From Leclercia sp. S52 (GTDB lineage: Bacteria; Pseudomonadota; Gammaproteobacteria; Enterobacterales; Enterobacteriaceae), in NCBI RefSeq assembly GCF_039727615.1, contig NZ_CP152474.1, forward strand, positions 1,426,001-1,490,000: DNA of 64,000 bases. The letters run 5' to 3'. Positions within the stretch are counted from its first letter, which is position 1. Each line of letters opens with the position of its first letter. The translations under genes and the position numbers were made by a program. Shown here piece by piece: positions 50,091 through 59,396 of this stretch. The notes under the pieces were generated by a model that saw nothing but the letters and a program-made list of their open reading frames with translations, was not told where the DNA came from and did no database searches.

Positions 50091-52523
50091 TTACAATGTA
50101 TGCTCAGTACGGGCGATAATATCGTCCTGCGCATCCGGTGACAGGGCGGTGAAGAACGCCGAGTAACCCGCGACGCGCACCACAAGGTCACGATACTGGT
50201 CCGGGTGTTTCTTCGCTTCCAGCAGCGTTTCGCGCGAAACGATGTTGTACTGGATATGCCAGCCTTTGTGCACCTCGAAGAAGGTCCGCAGCAGCACCAT
50301 CAGCTTCTGGCGGTCGCTGTCGTTATCCAGCGTCGCCGGATTGAGCTTCTGGTTCAGCAGCACGCCACCCAGAATCGCTTCGGTCGGCAGTTTCCCGACA
50401 GAACCAATTACCGCCGTCGGCCCCAGGTGGTCAGTACCTGAAGACGGGCTTGCCCCTTCCGCCAGCGGCGTATGCGCTTTACGTCCGTCCGGGGTCGCCA
50501 TGGTCGCCGCACCAAACGGCACGTTAGCCGAGATAGACGAGGTCCCGGCGTAGTAGTTGCCGCCAATCGGGCCGCGGCCGTAGCGCGGGTTGTGGTACTG
50601 CTTCAGCTCCTCGATGTAGGTCTGATAGGCGCGCGCCAGCAGCAGATCCACGCTGTCATCGTCGTTACCGTACTTCGGTGCGCCGTTAATCAGACGCTGG
50701 CGCAGCTGCTCGTGGGTCAGCCCCTCGAAGTCATCCGCCAGCGCCGCCGCCAACTGCTGCTGACCGATGGCACCCTGGTCGAAGACCAGCTTCTTCACCG
50801 CCGCCAGGCTGTTGCCGAGGTTGGCGATGCCCACCTGCAGGCCGGAGACCCAGTCGTACTTCGCGCCGCCCTGCTTGATGCTCTTCGCGCGCTCAATGCA
50901 GTCATCCACCAGCGCCGAGCAGAGAATGTCGTGGACGTTCTCTTCCAGCATGGTGTCCACCACGTACTCAATCTCGATGGATTTCCGGGTGTAGTATTTG
51001 ATCTGGCGATCCCAGGCGGCCATCACCTCGTCGAAGTTGTTAAAGTTACCGGCCGACAGCGCTTTGACCTGCGGCAGGAACACCTTGCCGCTGGTGGCGT
51101 CGCGGCCGCCTTCCATCGCCGCCAGCATCACGCGGGCGAAGTTGATAAAGCTCATTCCGGTGCAGCGGTAGCCCCACTTGCCGCCGACGGCGGTTTCGAT
51201 ACAGCCGATGGCGGCGTAGTCGTAGGCATCCGCTTTTTCGATGCCGAGCTTGATGAATTCCGGGATCACGGTTTCATCGTTATTGAACGCTGGCATCCCG
51301 AAGCCACAGCGGATCACCTGCACGCAGGCGTCGAGGAAGTCGTTGCTCATGCCTGCGTGGTAGCGCACGCTCAGGTTCGGCTGGGTGGAGCGCAGACGAC
51401 CGCAGGATTCGAGAATGGCGTAGGAGAGCGGGTTCACCGCATCCATCGGCTCACCGTTGACCAGCTTCTGGCCGCCAATAGTCACGTTCTGGTACAGCGG
51501 GCTCCCGGCGGAGGCTTTGGAGTGAGAGCCGGAGCGGATCTTGTTCACTTCCAGCAGCTTCAGCCAGCAGCTGTGCAGCAGCTCGATGGCGTGCTCGCGA
51601 TCCAGGGACTGGTTCAGCTCCACGTCGCGGCGGTAGTACGGGTAGAGATACTGGTCCATACGGGCAAAGGAGACCGAGTGGCCGTTGGACTCAATCTGCA
51701 GGATCAGCTGGATGAAGTAGCACAGCTGCAGCGCCTGCCAGAAGGTTTTTGGCGGTTCGTGGGCGATGACATCGCAGTTTTCCGCCATCGCCAGCAGCTC
51801 GTCGCGGCGGGTTTCGCGGGTTTCGGTGGATGCCATCTCACGCGCCAGGTCGGCAAAGCGTTCAATGTGCAGGCTCACCGCTTCCAGCACGATATCAATC
51901 GCTTTCAGGAACTGGTCGCCGTGCAGATCTTCCAGGCAGGTGAGGTTAATGCGGGAGCGGCGCTCGTCCACTTTATGACGCATGCCGTCGAGACCTTTCT
52001 CCAGCACTAACGGGAAGTTCACCGCCAGGTGCGCATCGCCGGAGGTCATGTTGCCTTCGGCTTTGATAATGCCGGTTTCCAGCAGGCCTTTCTGCTCGTC
52101 GGTGAACATGCCGTAGCAGCGATCCTGCACCGTCTGGCCGCGCCACCACGGGCAGAGTTCGTGCAGAACGCGTTTGTTCTCTTCGCTTACCGCAAAGCCC
52201 GCGCCCGGACGGTCGGCAAGATCGTCGATCTCTTTTTCAATCCACGAGACGGTGTATTCCGGGAAGATCGGCGCGGCGCGCACTTCGCTTGCCTGGTTGC
52301 CGATAATCAGCTCGTCATGTTTGATCCAGATGGTGCGTTGCGCCAGGTGGTGCGCCAGTGCCAGCGCGCGACGCACCGGGATCGGCTTATCCATATGCTG
52401 CTGGTACATTTCGGTGTAGTGCTGCGCACGCTCGGTACAGACCGGCGGCTTCACAATGTGGACCAGGGCCGTTTTGTGCGCCTTAATGCGATCGCTCAGG
52501 GTAGTAAGATTCAGCTGTGTCAT
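50091..52523 (-). CDS. pflF: PflF (YbiW), glycyl radical enzyme
   Basis: This 810-residue enzyme is the same length as E. coli YbiW. The catalytic thiyl cysteine lies in YAAIGCIETAVGG (Cys441) and the glycyl radical in VRVAGYSAFF (Gly786). It belongs to the glycerol/diol-dehydratase-like branch rather than pyruvate formate-lyase, since it lacks the tandem Cys pair. From memory, recent work reports YbiW as a lyase opening 1,5-anhydroglucitol-6-phosphate to 1-deoxyfructose-6-phosphate, which FsaA then cleaves. It is activated by PflE, encoded four bases upstream. Works only without oxygen. Confidence 0.93.
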   Translation of the reverse strand: MTQLNLTTLSDRIKAHKTALVHIVKPPVCTERAQHYTEMYQQHMDKPIPVRRALALAHHLAQRTIWIKHDELIIGNQASEVRAAPIFPEYTVSWIEKEIDDLADRPGAGFAVSEENKRVLHELCPWWRGQTVQDRCYGMFTDEQKGLLETGIIKAEGNMTSGDAHLAVNFPLVLEKGLDGMRHKVDERRSRINLTCLEDLHGDQFLKAIDIVLEAVSLHIERFADLAREMASTETRETRRDELLAMAENCDVIAHEPPKTFWQALQLCYFIQLILQIESNGHSVSFARMDQYLYPYYRRDVELNQSLDREHAIELLHSCWLKLLEVNKIRSGSHSKASAGSPLYQNVTIGGQKLVNGEPMDAVNPLSYAILESCGRLRSTQPNLSVRYHAGMSNDFLDACVQVIRCGFGMPAFNNDETVIPEFIKLGIEKADAYDYAAIGCIETAVGGKWGYRCTGMSFINFARVMLAAMEGGRDATSGKVFLPQVKALSAGNFNNFDEVMAAWDRQIKYYTRKSIEIEYVVDTMLEENVHDILCSALVDDCIERAKSIKQGGAKYDWVSGLQVGIANLGNSLAAVKKLVFDQGAIGQQQLAAALADDFEGLTHEQLRQRLINGAPKYGNDDDSVDLLLARAYQTYIEELKQYHNPRYGRGPIGGNYYAGTSSISANVPFGAATMATPDGRKAHTPLAEGASPSSGTDHLGPTAVIGSVGKLPTEAILGGVLLNQKLNPATLDNDSDRQKLMVLLRTFFEVHKGWHIQYNIVSRETLLEAKKHPDQYRDLVVRVAGYSAFFTALSPDAQDDIIARTEHTL

Positions 52524-52527
52524 AACA

Positions 52528-53427
52528 TTATCCTCGTAAGGTCGCGGTTAACCCTTTCCGGGCGGCATACTGCCGGGCAAAGTCCAGTAAAGCAGGGTTA
52601 TCGAGCGGTTTATCTGGGGCAGAGTAGGGTTGGCCGAGCAAGGTGTATTTGTTCATGCCCAGCGTGTGGTACGGCAGAAAATGGATGTCGTGGACGTTCA
52701 GTTCGTCGGCGGCAAAATTGGTAATGGCGGTAATGGAGGCCTCATCGGCGTTAAAGCCCTGGATCAGCGGCACGCGAATGGTGAGCTGTTTTCCGGCGGC
52801 GGCCAGGCGTTTGAGGTTATCCAGCACCCGTTTGGCGGAGCCGTCGGTCCACTGCTTAAACACCGCGCCGTCGACATGTTTCAGGTCGGCGAGAAACAGA
52901 TCGATGTACGGTAACGACGGCTCGATATAGTGCCACGGCACATGCAGGCAGGTTTCCACCGCGGTATGGATCCCCTGCTCATGGCTGGCCTGGAACAGCT
53001 GGCGCGCCAGGTCCGGGTTCATAAAAGGTTCGCCGCCGGAGAGGGTGATCCCGCCGCCGCTGCGATCGTAGAAAGGCTTATCGCGCAGGACGGTGGCCAT
53101 GATCTCCTCCACCTGCTGCTCTTCTCCGCAGACGGTCAAGGCCTGGGTTGGGCAGCAGTGGGTGAGGGCATCCAGATGCGTATCGTCGAGTTTCTCGCGG
53201 TGGATCACCAGGCCATTCAGCGTCCGGTCGATGACCGCGGGCGCCACCTGCTGGCAGAGGTTGCACCCCTCCAGGCACAGGCGGGCATCGAACAGCAGGT
53301 CCCGCGACCGCGCGCGGCTCTCCGGGTTCTGACACCAGCGGCAGCCCAGCGAGCAGCCTTTCATAAACACCACGGTACGAATACCGGGGCCGTCGTGTGT
53401 CGAATAACGCTGAATGTTGAAGATCAT
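52528..53427 (-). CDS. pflE: PflE (YbiY), radical-SAM activase for PflF
   Basis: This 299-residue glycyl-radical activase has the radical-SAM cluster motif CSLGCRWC near residue 25. A ferredoxin-like insert follows with cysteines in LCLEGCNLC and THCCPTQAL for extra clusters. The SAM-binding SGGEPFMNP is also present. It installs the glycyl radical on PflF using S-adenosylmethionine. It is transcribed first in the pflE-pflF pair and divergently from fsaA, with the shared palindrome between them. Confidence 0.94.
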   Translation of the reverse strand: MIFNIQRYSTHDGPGIRTVVFMKGCSLGCRWCQNPESRARSRDLLFDARLCLEGCNLCQQVAPAVIDRTLNGLVIHREKLDDTHLDALTHCCPTQALTVCGEEQQVEEIMATVLRDKPFYDRSGGGITLSGGEPFMNPDLARQLFQASHEQGIHTAVETCLHVPWHYIEPSLPYIDLFLADLKHVDGAVFKQWTDGSAKRVLDNLKRLAAAGKQLTIRVPLIQGFNADEASITAITNFAADELNVHDIHFLPYHTLGMNKYTLLGQPYSAPDKPLDNPALLDFARQYAARKGLTATLRG

Positions 53428-53462
53428 AATGTCGCCTCTTGTTGCGTATGAATATTAAATGA

Positions 53463-53478
53463 CTTTCGAATGAAAGTT
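53463..53478. promoter_or_regulatory. Shared palindrome, copy 3 (pflE/fsaA divergent promoter)
   Basis: ACTTTC-GAAT-GAAAGT has perfect 6-bp arms, 36 bp before pflE and 76 bp before fsaA, so one bound regulator could control both. Confidence 0.75.
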
Positions 53479-53553
53479 ATCTTGACGCAAATCAACTCCG
53501 AAGCAGGTTTTGCCGTGTAGGGTTACGGCATAGTCATTTTTGAGGACCCCATC

Positions 53554-54216
53554 ATGGAACTGTATCTCGACACATCCGACGTTATCGCTGTTAAAAAACT
53601 GGCCCGCGTGTTTCCGCTGGCCGGCGTCACCACTAACCCAAGCATTGTTGCCGCAGGCAAAACGCCGCTGGAGGTGTTACTGCCTCAGCTGCAGGAGGCG
53701 ATGGGCGGTCAGGGCCGTCTGTTTGCCCAGGTGATGGCTACGACCGCAGAAGGGATGGTGGAAGACGCGCTGAAGCTGCGCGGTATCGTCGGCGATCTGG
53801 TGGTAAAAGTGCCGGTGACGGCGGAAGGGCTGGCGGCAATCAAGATGCTGAAAGCGCAGGGCGTGCCGACCCTGGGGACGGCGGTCTACAGCGCGGCGCA
53901 GGGGATGCTGGCGGCGCTGGCGGGCGCGGAGTATGTCGCGCCCTACGTGAACCGCGTTGATGCACAGGGCGGGGACGGGATCCAGACGGTGGTCGAGTTG
54001 CAGCAGCTGCTGACCCTGCACGTGCCGCAGTCAAAAGTGCTGGCGGCGAGCTTCAAAACCCCGCGTCAGGCGCTGGATTGCCTGCTGGCAGGCTGTGAAT
54101 CCATTACCCTGCCGCTGGATGTCGCCCAGCAGTTGATTACCTCTCCGGCGGTGGATGCGGCGATTGCGAAGTTCGAGCAGGACTGGCAGGGGGCTTTTGG
54201 ACGGACATCGATCTGA
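53554..54216 (+). CDS. fsaA: FsaA, fructose-6-phosphate aldolase
   Basis: This 220-residue transaldolase-like class I aldolase is the same length as E. coli FsaA. The Schiff-base lysine is Lys85 in [11 protein letters not shown]-terminal [10 protein letters not shown] and C-terminal [12 protein letters not shown] are conserved. It splits fructose-6-phosphate to dihydroxyacetone and glyceraldehyde-3-phosphate and accepts 1-deoxy analogues, which would tie it to PflF. GAGGACCCCATC precedes the ATG. Confidence 0.95.
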   Translation: MELYLDTSDVIAVKKLARVFPLAGVTTNPSIVAAGKTPLEVLLPQLQEAMGGQGRLFAQVMATTAEGMVEDALKLRGIVGDLVVKVPVTAEGLAAIKMLKAQGVPTLGTAVYSAAQGMLAALAGAEYVAPYVNRVDAQGGDGIQTVVELQQLLTLHVPQSKVLAASFKTPRQALDCLLAGCESITLPLDVAQQLITSPAVDAAIAKFEQDWQGAFGRTSI

Positions 54217-54224
54217 CGCAGTTA

Positions 54225-54372
54225 ATCCCCTCTCCCTTGAGGGAGAGGGTTAGGGTGAGGGGGAAATGCGCGCGTTGATTCGTGCGCGCTGATGCCCTCA
54301 CCCCGGCCCTCTCCCACTGGGAGAGGGAGCAAACACTAAAACGGCAACCTTCGGGTTGCCGTTTGCGTTAAC
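54225..54372. repeat. Composite inverted repeat, right copy (~148 bp)
   Basis: Reverse-complement copy of 49951-50084, including the CCCTCTCCC palindromes (54227-54262 and 54293-54331) and a terminator-like hairpin AACGGCAACC/GGTTGCCGTT (54339-54363). That hairpin probably ends both fsaA and moeB. Its 3' edge overlaps the last moeB codon. Confidence 0.85.
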
Positions 54373-55114
54373 CTCCGCACACCTCACACCCCGGATTACG
54401 CATCAGCTTCATCTCGCGGAACTGGCAGGTCATCGCGTCGTACATCACAATTTTCCCCGCCGCGGGCGTGCCGTAACGGGTCAGCACCTTAATGGCTTCC
54501 ATCGCCTGCATCGAACCAATCACCCCCACCAGCGGGGCCATCACCCCGGCTTCCACGCAGGTCAGGGCGTTCTCGCCAAACAGGCGGCTCAGGCAGCGGT
54601 AGCAGGGCTCGCCCTCGGCATAGGTAAAGACGCTCACCTGGCCTTCCATGCGGATCGCCGCCCCGGAGACCAGCGGCGTTTTATGGGCGAAACAGCCTGC
54701 ATTGAGCTGATTACGAATGGCAACGTTGTCGGTGCAGTCGAGGACCAGATCGTGATGGGCAATCTGCGCCAACAGCGAGGCGTCATCCAGCAGGGCATTC
54801 ACCAGGGTGAACTGCACGTTGGGGTTGATGCGCGTCAGGGCTGCATGGGCCGACACCACCTTTGGCTCGCCGAGGGTCGCATCGCTGTGCAGGGTCTGGC
54901 GTTGCAGGTTGGAGAGCGACACGGTATCGAAATCGAGCAGCGTCATGCGCCCCACGCCGGCGGCAGCCAGGTACTGCGCCGCAGCGCAGCCCAGTCCGCC
55001 GAGGCCGACCACCAGCACGTTCGCCGCCTTCAACGCTTCCTGACCGTCGAAATCAAAGCCGCGCAGCACAATCTGGCGATTGTAGCGCAGCATCTCCTGG
55101 TCGCTCAGTTCCAT
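54368..55114 (-). CDS. moeB: MoeB, molybdopterin-synthase adenylyltransferase
   Basis: This 248-residue E1-like enzyme has nucleotide motif VVGLGGLGCAAAQYL, catalytic Asp in VLDCTDNVAIRN and zinc cysteine pairs CYRC and CEVC near the C-terminus. It matches E. coli MoeB, which adenylates the C-terminal Gly of MoaD before sulfur transfer in molybdenum cofactor synthesis. It lies two bases after moeA. Confidence 0.96.
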   Translation of the reverse strand: MELSDQEMLRYNRQIVLRGFDFDGQEALKAANVLVVGLGGLGCAAAQYLAAAGVGRMTLLDFDTVSLSNLQRQTLHSDATLGEPKVVSAHAALTRINPNVQFTLVNALLDDASLLAQIAHHDLVLDCTDNVAIRNQLNAGCFAHKTPLVSGAAIRMEGQVSVFTYAEGEPCYRCLSRLFGENALTCVEAGVMAPLVGVIGSMQAMEAIKVLTRYGTPAAGKIVMYDAMTCQFREMKLMRNPGCEVCGG

Positions 55115-55116
55115 GC

Positions 55117-56349
55117 TCAGCCTCCAAACAGCGCATTAAACGGCTCAACCTCAACCCATTCACCCGCTTCCACGTTGCCGCGCTCGCGCTCAAGCACGAT
55201 AAAGCAGTTGCCCAGGCTGAAGGAGCTGAAAATATGCGAGCCCTGATGGCCGGTGGTGCTCACCTCCAGCTCGCCGTCGGCGTTACGCGCCAGAATGCCG
55301 CGCTGGAAGTCGAGACGACCCGGTGATTTTTTCAGGCGGGTGGCGGCACGCACGCGCTGGCGGGCCGGGAGGCCGTGCCCACGGTTGCCGGAGAGCTTCG
55401 CCAGCAGCGGCTGCACCAGCTGATAGAAGGTCAGCGCCGCGGAGACCGGGTTCCCCGGCAGGCCGCAGAACCAGCTGTTCGGCAGCTTGCCGAAGGCGAA
55501 CGGTTTGCCCGGCTTGATGGCCAGCTTCCAGAAGCCGATCTCGCCCAGCTCATCGAGGATGGTTTTGGTGTAGTCCGCTTCGCCCACCGACACGCCGCCG
55601 GAGCTGAGTACCACGTCGGCCACGCGATCCGCTTCAATAAAGGCGGCGCGCAGCTTCTGCGGATCGTCCGGGATAATCCCGAGATTAATTACCTCGCAGC
55701 CCAGCTGCTCCAGCATCAGATGCACCGCCAGGCGGTTGGTGTCGTAGATCTGCCCCTCGGCCAGCGGCTGGCCCGGGAGCTGAAGCTCATCGCCGGTGGA
55801 GAACAGCGCCACCCGCACCTTGCGCACCACGGCAATCTCCGGGATACCCAGCGAGGCCAGCACCGGCAGCTCGGCCGCGGTCAGCTTTGTACCCGCCGGG
55901 AAGACGGTTGCGCCCAGGGTAATATCTTCCCCGCTGCGACGGATGTTTTGTCCCGGCTTCACGCTGGCGGTAAAGCGCACGCCGTCGTCGGTCTGCTCAG
56001 TCTCTTCCTGCATCACCACCGCGTCGCAGCCCGTGGGAACCGGGGCACCGGTCATAATGCGGACGCAGCTTCCGGCAGGCCATTCACCCTGGAACGGCTG
56101 TCCGGCAAAGGCTTTGCCCGCCACCGGCAGCGCGGCACCCGCCGCCAGATCCGCCAGCCGCACGGCATAGCCGTCCATCGCCGAGTTATCAAAACCCGGT
56201 ACGTTGAGAGGGGAGACGATGTCGGCAGCGGTCACGCGGCCAAAGCAGCGCAGCAGCGGCAGGGTCTCCTGCTCTGTCAGCGGTGAAAGTCGATCGAGCA
56301 TCTGCGTGAGGGCCGTCTCAAGCGGCATCAGTCCGGCGGTAAAATCCAT
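55117..56349 (-). CDS. moeA: MoeA, molybdopterin molybdenumtransferase
   Basis: This 410-residue enzyme has the MoeA N-terminal domains, the [18 protein letters not shown] segment, the MoCF-binding domain ([24 protein letters not shown]) and a C-terminal beta barrel. It matches E. coli MoeA, which inserts molybdate into adenylated molybdopterin. First gene of moeAB, divergent from iaaA. Confidence 0.96.
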   Translation of the reverse strand: MDFTAGLMPLETALTQMLDRLSPLTEQETLPLLRCFGRVTAADIVSPLNVPGFDNSAMDGYAVRLADLAAGAALPVAGKAFAGQPFQGEWPAGSCVRIMTGAPVPTGCDAVVMQEETEQTDDGVRFTASVKPGQNIRRSGEDITLGATVFPAGTKLTAAELPVLASLGIPEIAVVRKVRVALFSTGDELQLPGQPLAEGQIYDTNRLAVHLMLEQLGCEVINLGIIPDDPQKLRAAFIEADRVADVVLSSGGVSVGEADYTKTILDELGEIGFWKLAIKPGKPFAFGKLPNSWFCGLPGNPVSAALTFYQLVQPLLAKLSGNRGHGLPARQRVRAATRLKKSPGRLDFQRGILARNADGELEVSTTGHQGSHIFSSFSLGNCFIVLERERGNVEAGEWVEVEPFNALFGG

Positions 56350-56538
56350 GGGTCACTCCAGCGAGAGAATAACGAAGGCGGCCATTATGGCAGAAAAGTG
56401 CCCTTAACTGTATGACACCATGGGCTTAGCCTTTACATCACAGTTACGTCTTTCTATATTCAAAAATCATCTGAAGTTCCGGCAACGATAATGATATTTA
56501 TAGAAAAAGCGGCACTTACGCGCGCAAAGGTGAAGTAG

Positions 56539-57479
56539 ATGGGGAATGCAGTCATCGCGATCCACGGCGGCGCAGGGGCAATTACCCGCGCGCAGCTCAG
56601 TCAGGAGCAGGAGAGGCGCTACATCGAGGCGCTCTCATCGATAGTGGAAACCGGCCAGCGGATGCTGGAGGCGGGGGAGAGCGCGCTGGATGTGGTTACT
56701 GAAGCAGTACGCCTGCTGGAGGAGTGCCCGCTGTTTAACGCCGGGATTGGCTCGGTGTTTACCCGCGACGAAACCCATGAGCTGGACGCCTGCGTGATGG
56801 ATGGCATTACCCTGAAAGCGGGTGCCGTGGCCGGGGTCAGCCATCTGCGCAATCCGGTGCTGGCCGCCCGTCTGGTGATGGAGCAGAGCCCGCACGTTCT
56901 GCTGGTGGGCGAGGGGGCAGAGAAATTTGCCTTCGCCCACGGTATGGAGGCAGTGTCGCCCGATATTTTCTCCACGCCGGAACGCTACGAGCAGCTGCTG
57001 GCGGCACGCAGCGCAGGGGGAGACCCGGCTCGATCACGCGGCCCCCCCTGGATGAATCCACGAAAACGGGCACCGTCGGCGCGGTGGCGCTGGATAAAGC
57101 CGGAAATCTGGCCGCCGCGACTTCTACCGGCGGCATGACCAACAAACTGCCCGGTCGGGTGGGCGACAGCCCGCTGCCCGGCGCGGGCTGCTATGCCAAT
57201 AACGCCAGCGTGGCGGTCTCCTGTACCGGCACCGGCGAAGTGTTTATTCGCACCCTGGCGGCCTATGACATCGCCGCGCTGATGGACTACGGCGGCTTAA
57301 GCCTCGCCGAAGCCTGCGAGCGGGTGGTGATGGAAAAACTCCCGGCGCTGGAAGGCAGCGGCGGGCTGATCGCCGTCGATCGCGAGGGCAACGTGGCACT
57401 ACCGTTCAACAGCGAAGGCATGTACCGCGCCTGGGGCTATGCCGGCGATACGCCGAGCACCGGAATTTACCGTGAATAA
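56539..57479 (+). pseudogene. iaaA: IaaA, isoaspartyl peptidase/L-asparaginase, two frameshifts, probably sequencing errors
   Basis: The N-terminal half (MGNAVIAIHGGAGAITRAQL..) and the C-terminal half (..NNASVAVSCTGTGEVFIRTL) are in frames two bases apart. Two homopolymers explain this: five G at 57016-57020 and seven C at 57042-57048. Removing one base from each gives ARSAGETRLDHAAPLDESTKTGTVGAVALD, which restores the autocleavage threonine in GTVGAV. Corrected length is 312 residues (E. coli 321, with a longer tail). The enzyme cleaves isoaspartyl dipeptides and asparagine after self-processing. It heads the gsiABCD operon. Confidence 0.93.
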
Positions 57480-57489
57480 GGGGAAAGGG

Positions 57490-59361
57490 ATGCCGCACAG
57501 CGATGAACTCGACAGCCAGCAGGTGCTGGCGGTGCATAACCTGAACGTCGACTTTCCCGGCGAACGGCAGCCGATCCCGGCGGTAAAAAATCTCTCTTTT
57601 TCGCTGAAACGCGGCGAAACCCTGGCGATCGTCGGCGAGTCCGGCTCCGGTAAATCGGTCACCGCCCTGTCACTGATGCGCCTGATTGAACAGTCCGGCG
57701 GGCTGGTGGAGTGCGACAGCCTGCTGCTGCGCCGCCGCAACGGCCAGGTGAGCGATCTCACCACCCTGAGCGCATCCCAGACGCGCAGCGTGCGCGGCGC
57801 GGATATCGCCATGATTTTTCAGGAGCCGATGACCTCCCTCAACCCTGTCTTCCCGGTGGGGGAGCAGATCGCCGAGTCCATCCGCCTGCACCAGGGGCTG
57901 AACGGCGAGGAGGCGCTGGCCGAAGCCAGACGCATGCTGGAGCAGGTGCGGATCCCGGAGGCGGACGCCATTCTGGGGCGCTACCCGCATCAGCTCTCCG
58001 GCGGGATGCGCCAGCGGGTGATGATCGCCATGGCGCTCTCCTGTCGTCCGGCGGTGCTGATCGCCGATGAACCGACCACCGCGCTGGACGTCACCATTCA
58101 GGCGCAGATCCTGCAGCTGATAAAGGTGTTGCAGGAGGAGATGGAGATGGGGGTGATCTTTATCACCCACGATATGGGCGTGGTGGCGGATATCGCCGAC
58201 CGGGTGCTGGTGATGTATCAGGGCGAGGCGGTGGAAGCCGGCCCGGTGGAGCAGATCTTCCACGCCCCTGAACACCCTTATACCCGGGCGCTGCTGGCTG
58301 CGGTGCCGCGTCTCGGGGCGATGAACGGCAGCGACCTGCCGCGCCGTTTTCCGCTGATCTCTCTGGCAAATCCGGGTTTTCAGGAGGCCGAAACCGAGCA
58401 GGATACCGTGGTGCCCGGCGAACCCATTTTACAGGTGCGCGATCTGGTCACCCGTTTTCCGCTGCGCGGCGGCCTGCTGAACCGCGTTAAGCGCGAGGTC
58501 CACGCGGTAGAGAGCGTCAGCTTTGATCTCTGGCCCGGCGAAACGCTGTCGCTGGTGGGCGAGTCCGGCAGCGGCAAGTCGACCACCGGACGGGCGCTGA
58601 TGCGGCTGGTGGAGGCCCAGGAGGGCATCATCACCTTTAACGGTGAGCGCATCGACACGCTGCCGGCCGGGAAGCTGCAACCCCTGCGGCGGGATATTCA
58701 GTTTATTTTTCAGGACCCTTACGCCTCCCTCGATCCCCGCCAGACGGTGGGCTATTCGATTATGGAGCCGCTGCGGGTGCATAACCTGCTGGATGGCGAC
58801 GCCGCCCAGCGGCGGGTGGCGTGGCTGCTGGAGCGCGTCGGCCTCAAGCCGGAGCACGCCTGGCGCTATCCCCATGAATTTTCCGGCGGCCAGCGGCAGC
58901 GCATCTGCATAGCCCGCGCGCTGGCCCTGAATCCGAAGGTGGTGATTGCCGACGAGTCGGTCTCGGCGCTGGATGTCTCCATCCGGGCGCAGATCATCAA
59001 TCTGCTGCTCGATTTGCAGCGGGAGATGGGCATCGCCTTTCTGTTTATTTCCCACGATATGGCGGTGGTGGAGCGCATCAGCCACCGCGTGGCGGTGATG
59101 TATCTCGGGCAGATCGTTGAGATTGGCCCGCGTCGGGCTGTGTTTGAAAACCCGCAGCACCCTTACACCCGCAAGCTGATGGCGGCGGTGCCGGTGGCCG
59201 ATCCGGCCCATCGTCAGGCCCGGCGGGTGCTGCTGCAGGACGAACTGCCCGGCAACATTCGCAAGCGGGGGGAGGTCACCGAGCGCGTGGTATTGCGCGA
59301 GGTCGCCCCCGGCCACTTCGTCGCGCCGCCGCGTCAGGATAATGCTTTTAAACACCTATAA
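57490..59361 (+). CDS. gsiA: GsiA, glutathione ABC importer ATPase (two ABC domains)
   Basis: This 623-residue fused double ATPase has Walker A GESGSGKS in both halves, Q-loops [11 protein letters not shown] and [11 protein letters not shown], signatures LSGGMRQR and FSGGQRQR, and Walker [10 protein letters not shown] and ADESVSALD. The start at 57490 ([11 protein letters not shown]), behind GGGAAAGGG, follows E. coli GsiA; the open frame extends 51 bases upstream into iaaA. It powers glutathione import through GsiCD. Confidence 0.95.
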   Translation: MPHSDELDSQQVLAVHNLNVDFPGERQPIPAVKNLSFSLKRGETLAIVGESGSGKSVTALSLMRLIEQSGGLVECDSLLLRRRNGQVSDLTTLSASQTRSVRGADIAMIFQEPMTSLNPVFPVGEQIAESIRLHQGLNGEEALAEARRMLEQVRIPEADAILGRYPHQLSGGMRQRVMIAMALSCRPAVLIADEPTTALDVTIQAQILQLIKVLQEEMEMGVIFITHDMGVVADIADRVLVMYQGEAVEAGPVEQIFHAPEHPYTRALLAAVPRLGAMNGSDLPRRFPLISLANPGFQEAETEQDTVVPGEPILQVRDLVTRFPLRGGLLNRVKREVHAVESVSFDLWPGETLSLVGESGSGKSTTGRALMRLVEAQEGIITFNGERIDTLPAGKLQPLRRDIQFIFQDPYASLDPRQTVGYSIMEPLRVHNLLDGDAAQRRVAWLLERVGLKPEHAWRYPHEFSGGQRQRICIARALALNPKVVIADESVSALDVSIRAQIINLLLDLQREMGIAFLFISHDMAVVERISHRVAVMYLGQIVEIGPRRAVFENPQHPYTRKLMAAVPVADPAHRQARRVLLQDELPGNIRKRGEVTERVVLREVAPGHFVAPPRQDNAFKHL

Positions 59362-59396
59362 AGAACAACAGCACAGCACAACAGGAGAACACAACA

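Noticed and set aside
50472..52010. 512-codon frame antisense to pflF
   Set aside because: Shadow of a strongly conserved gene.
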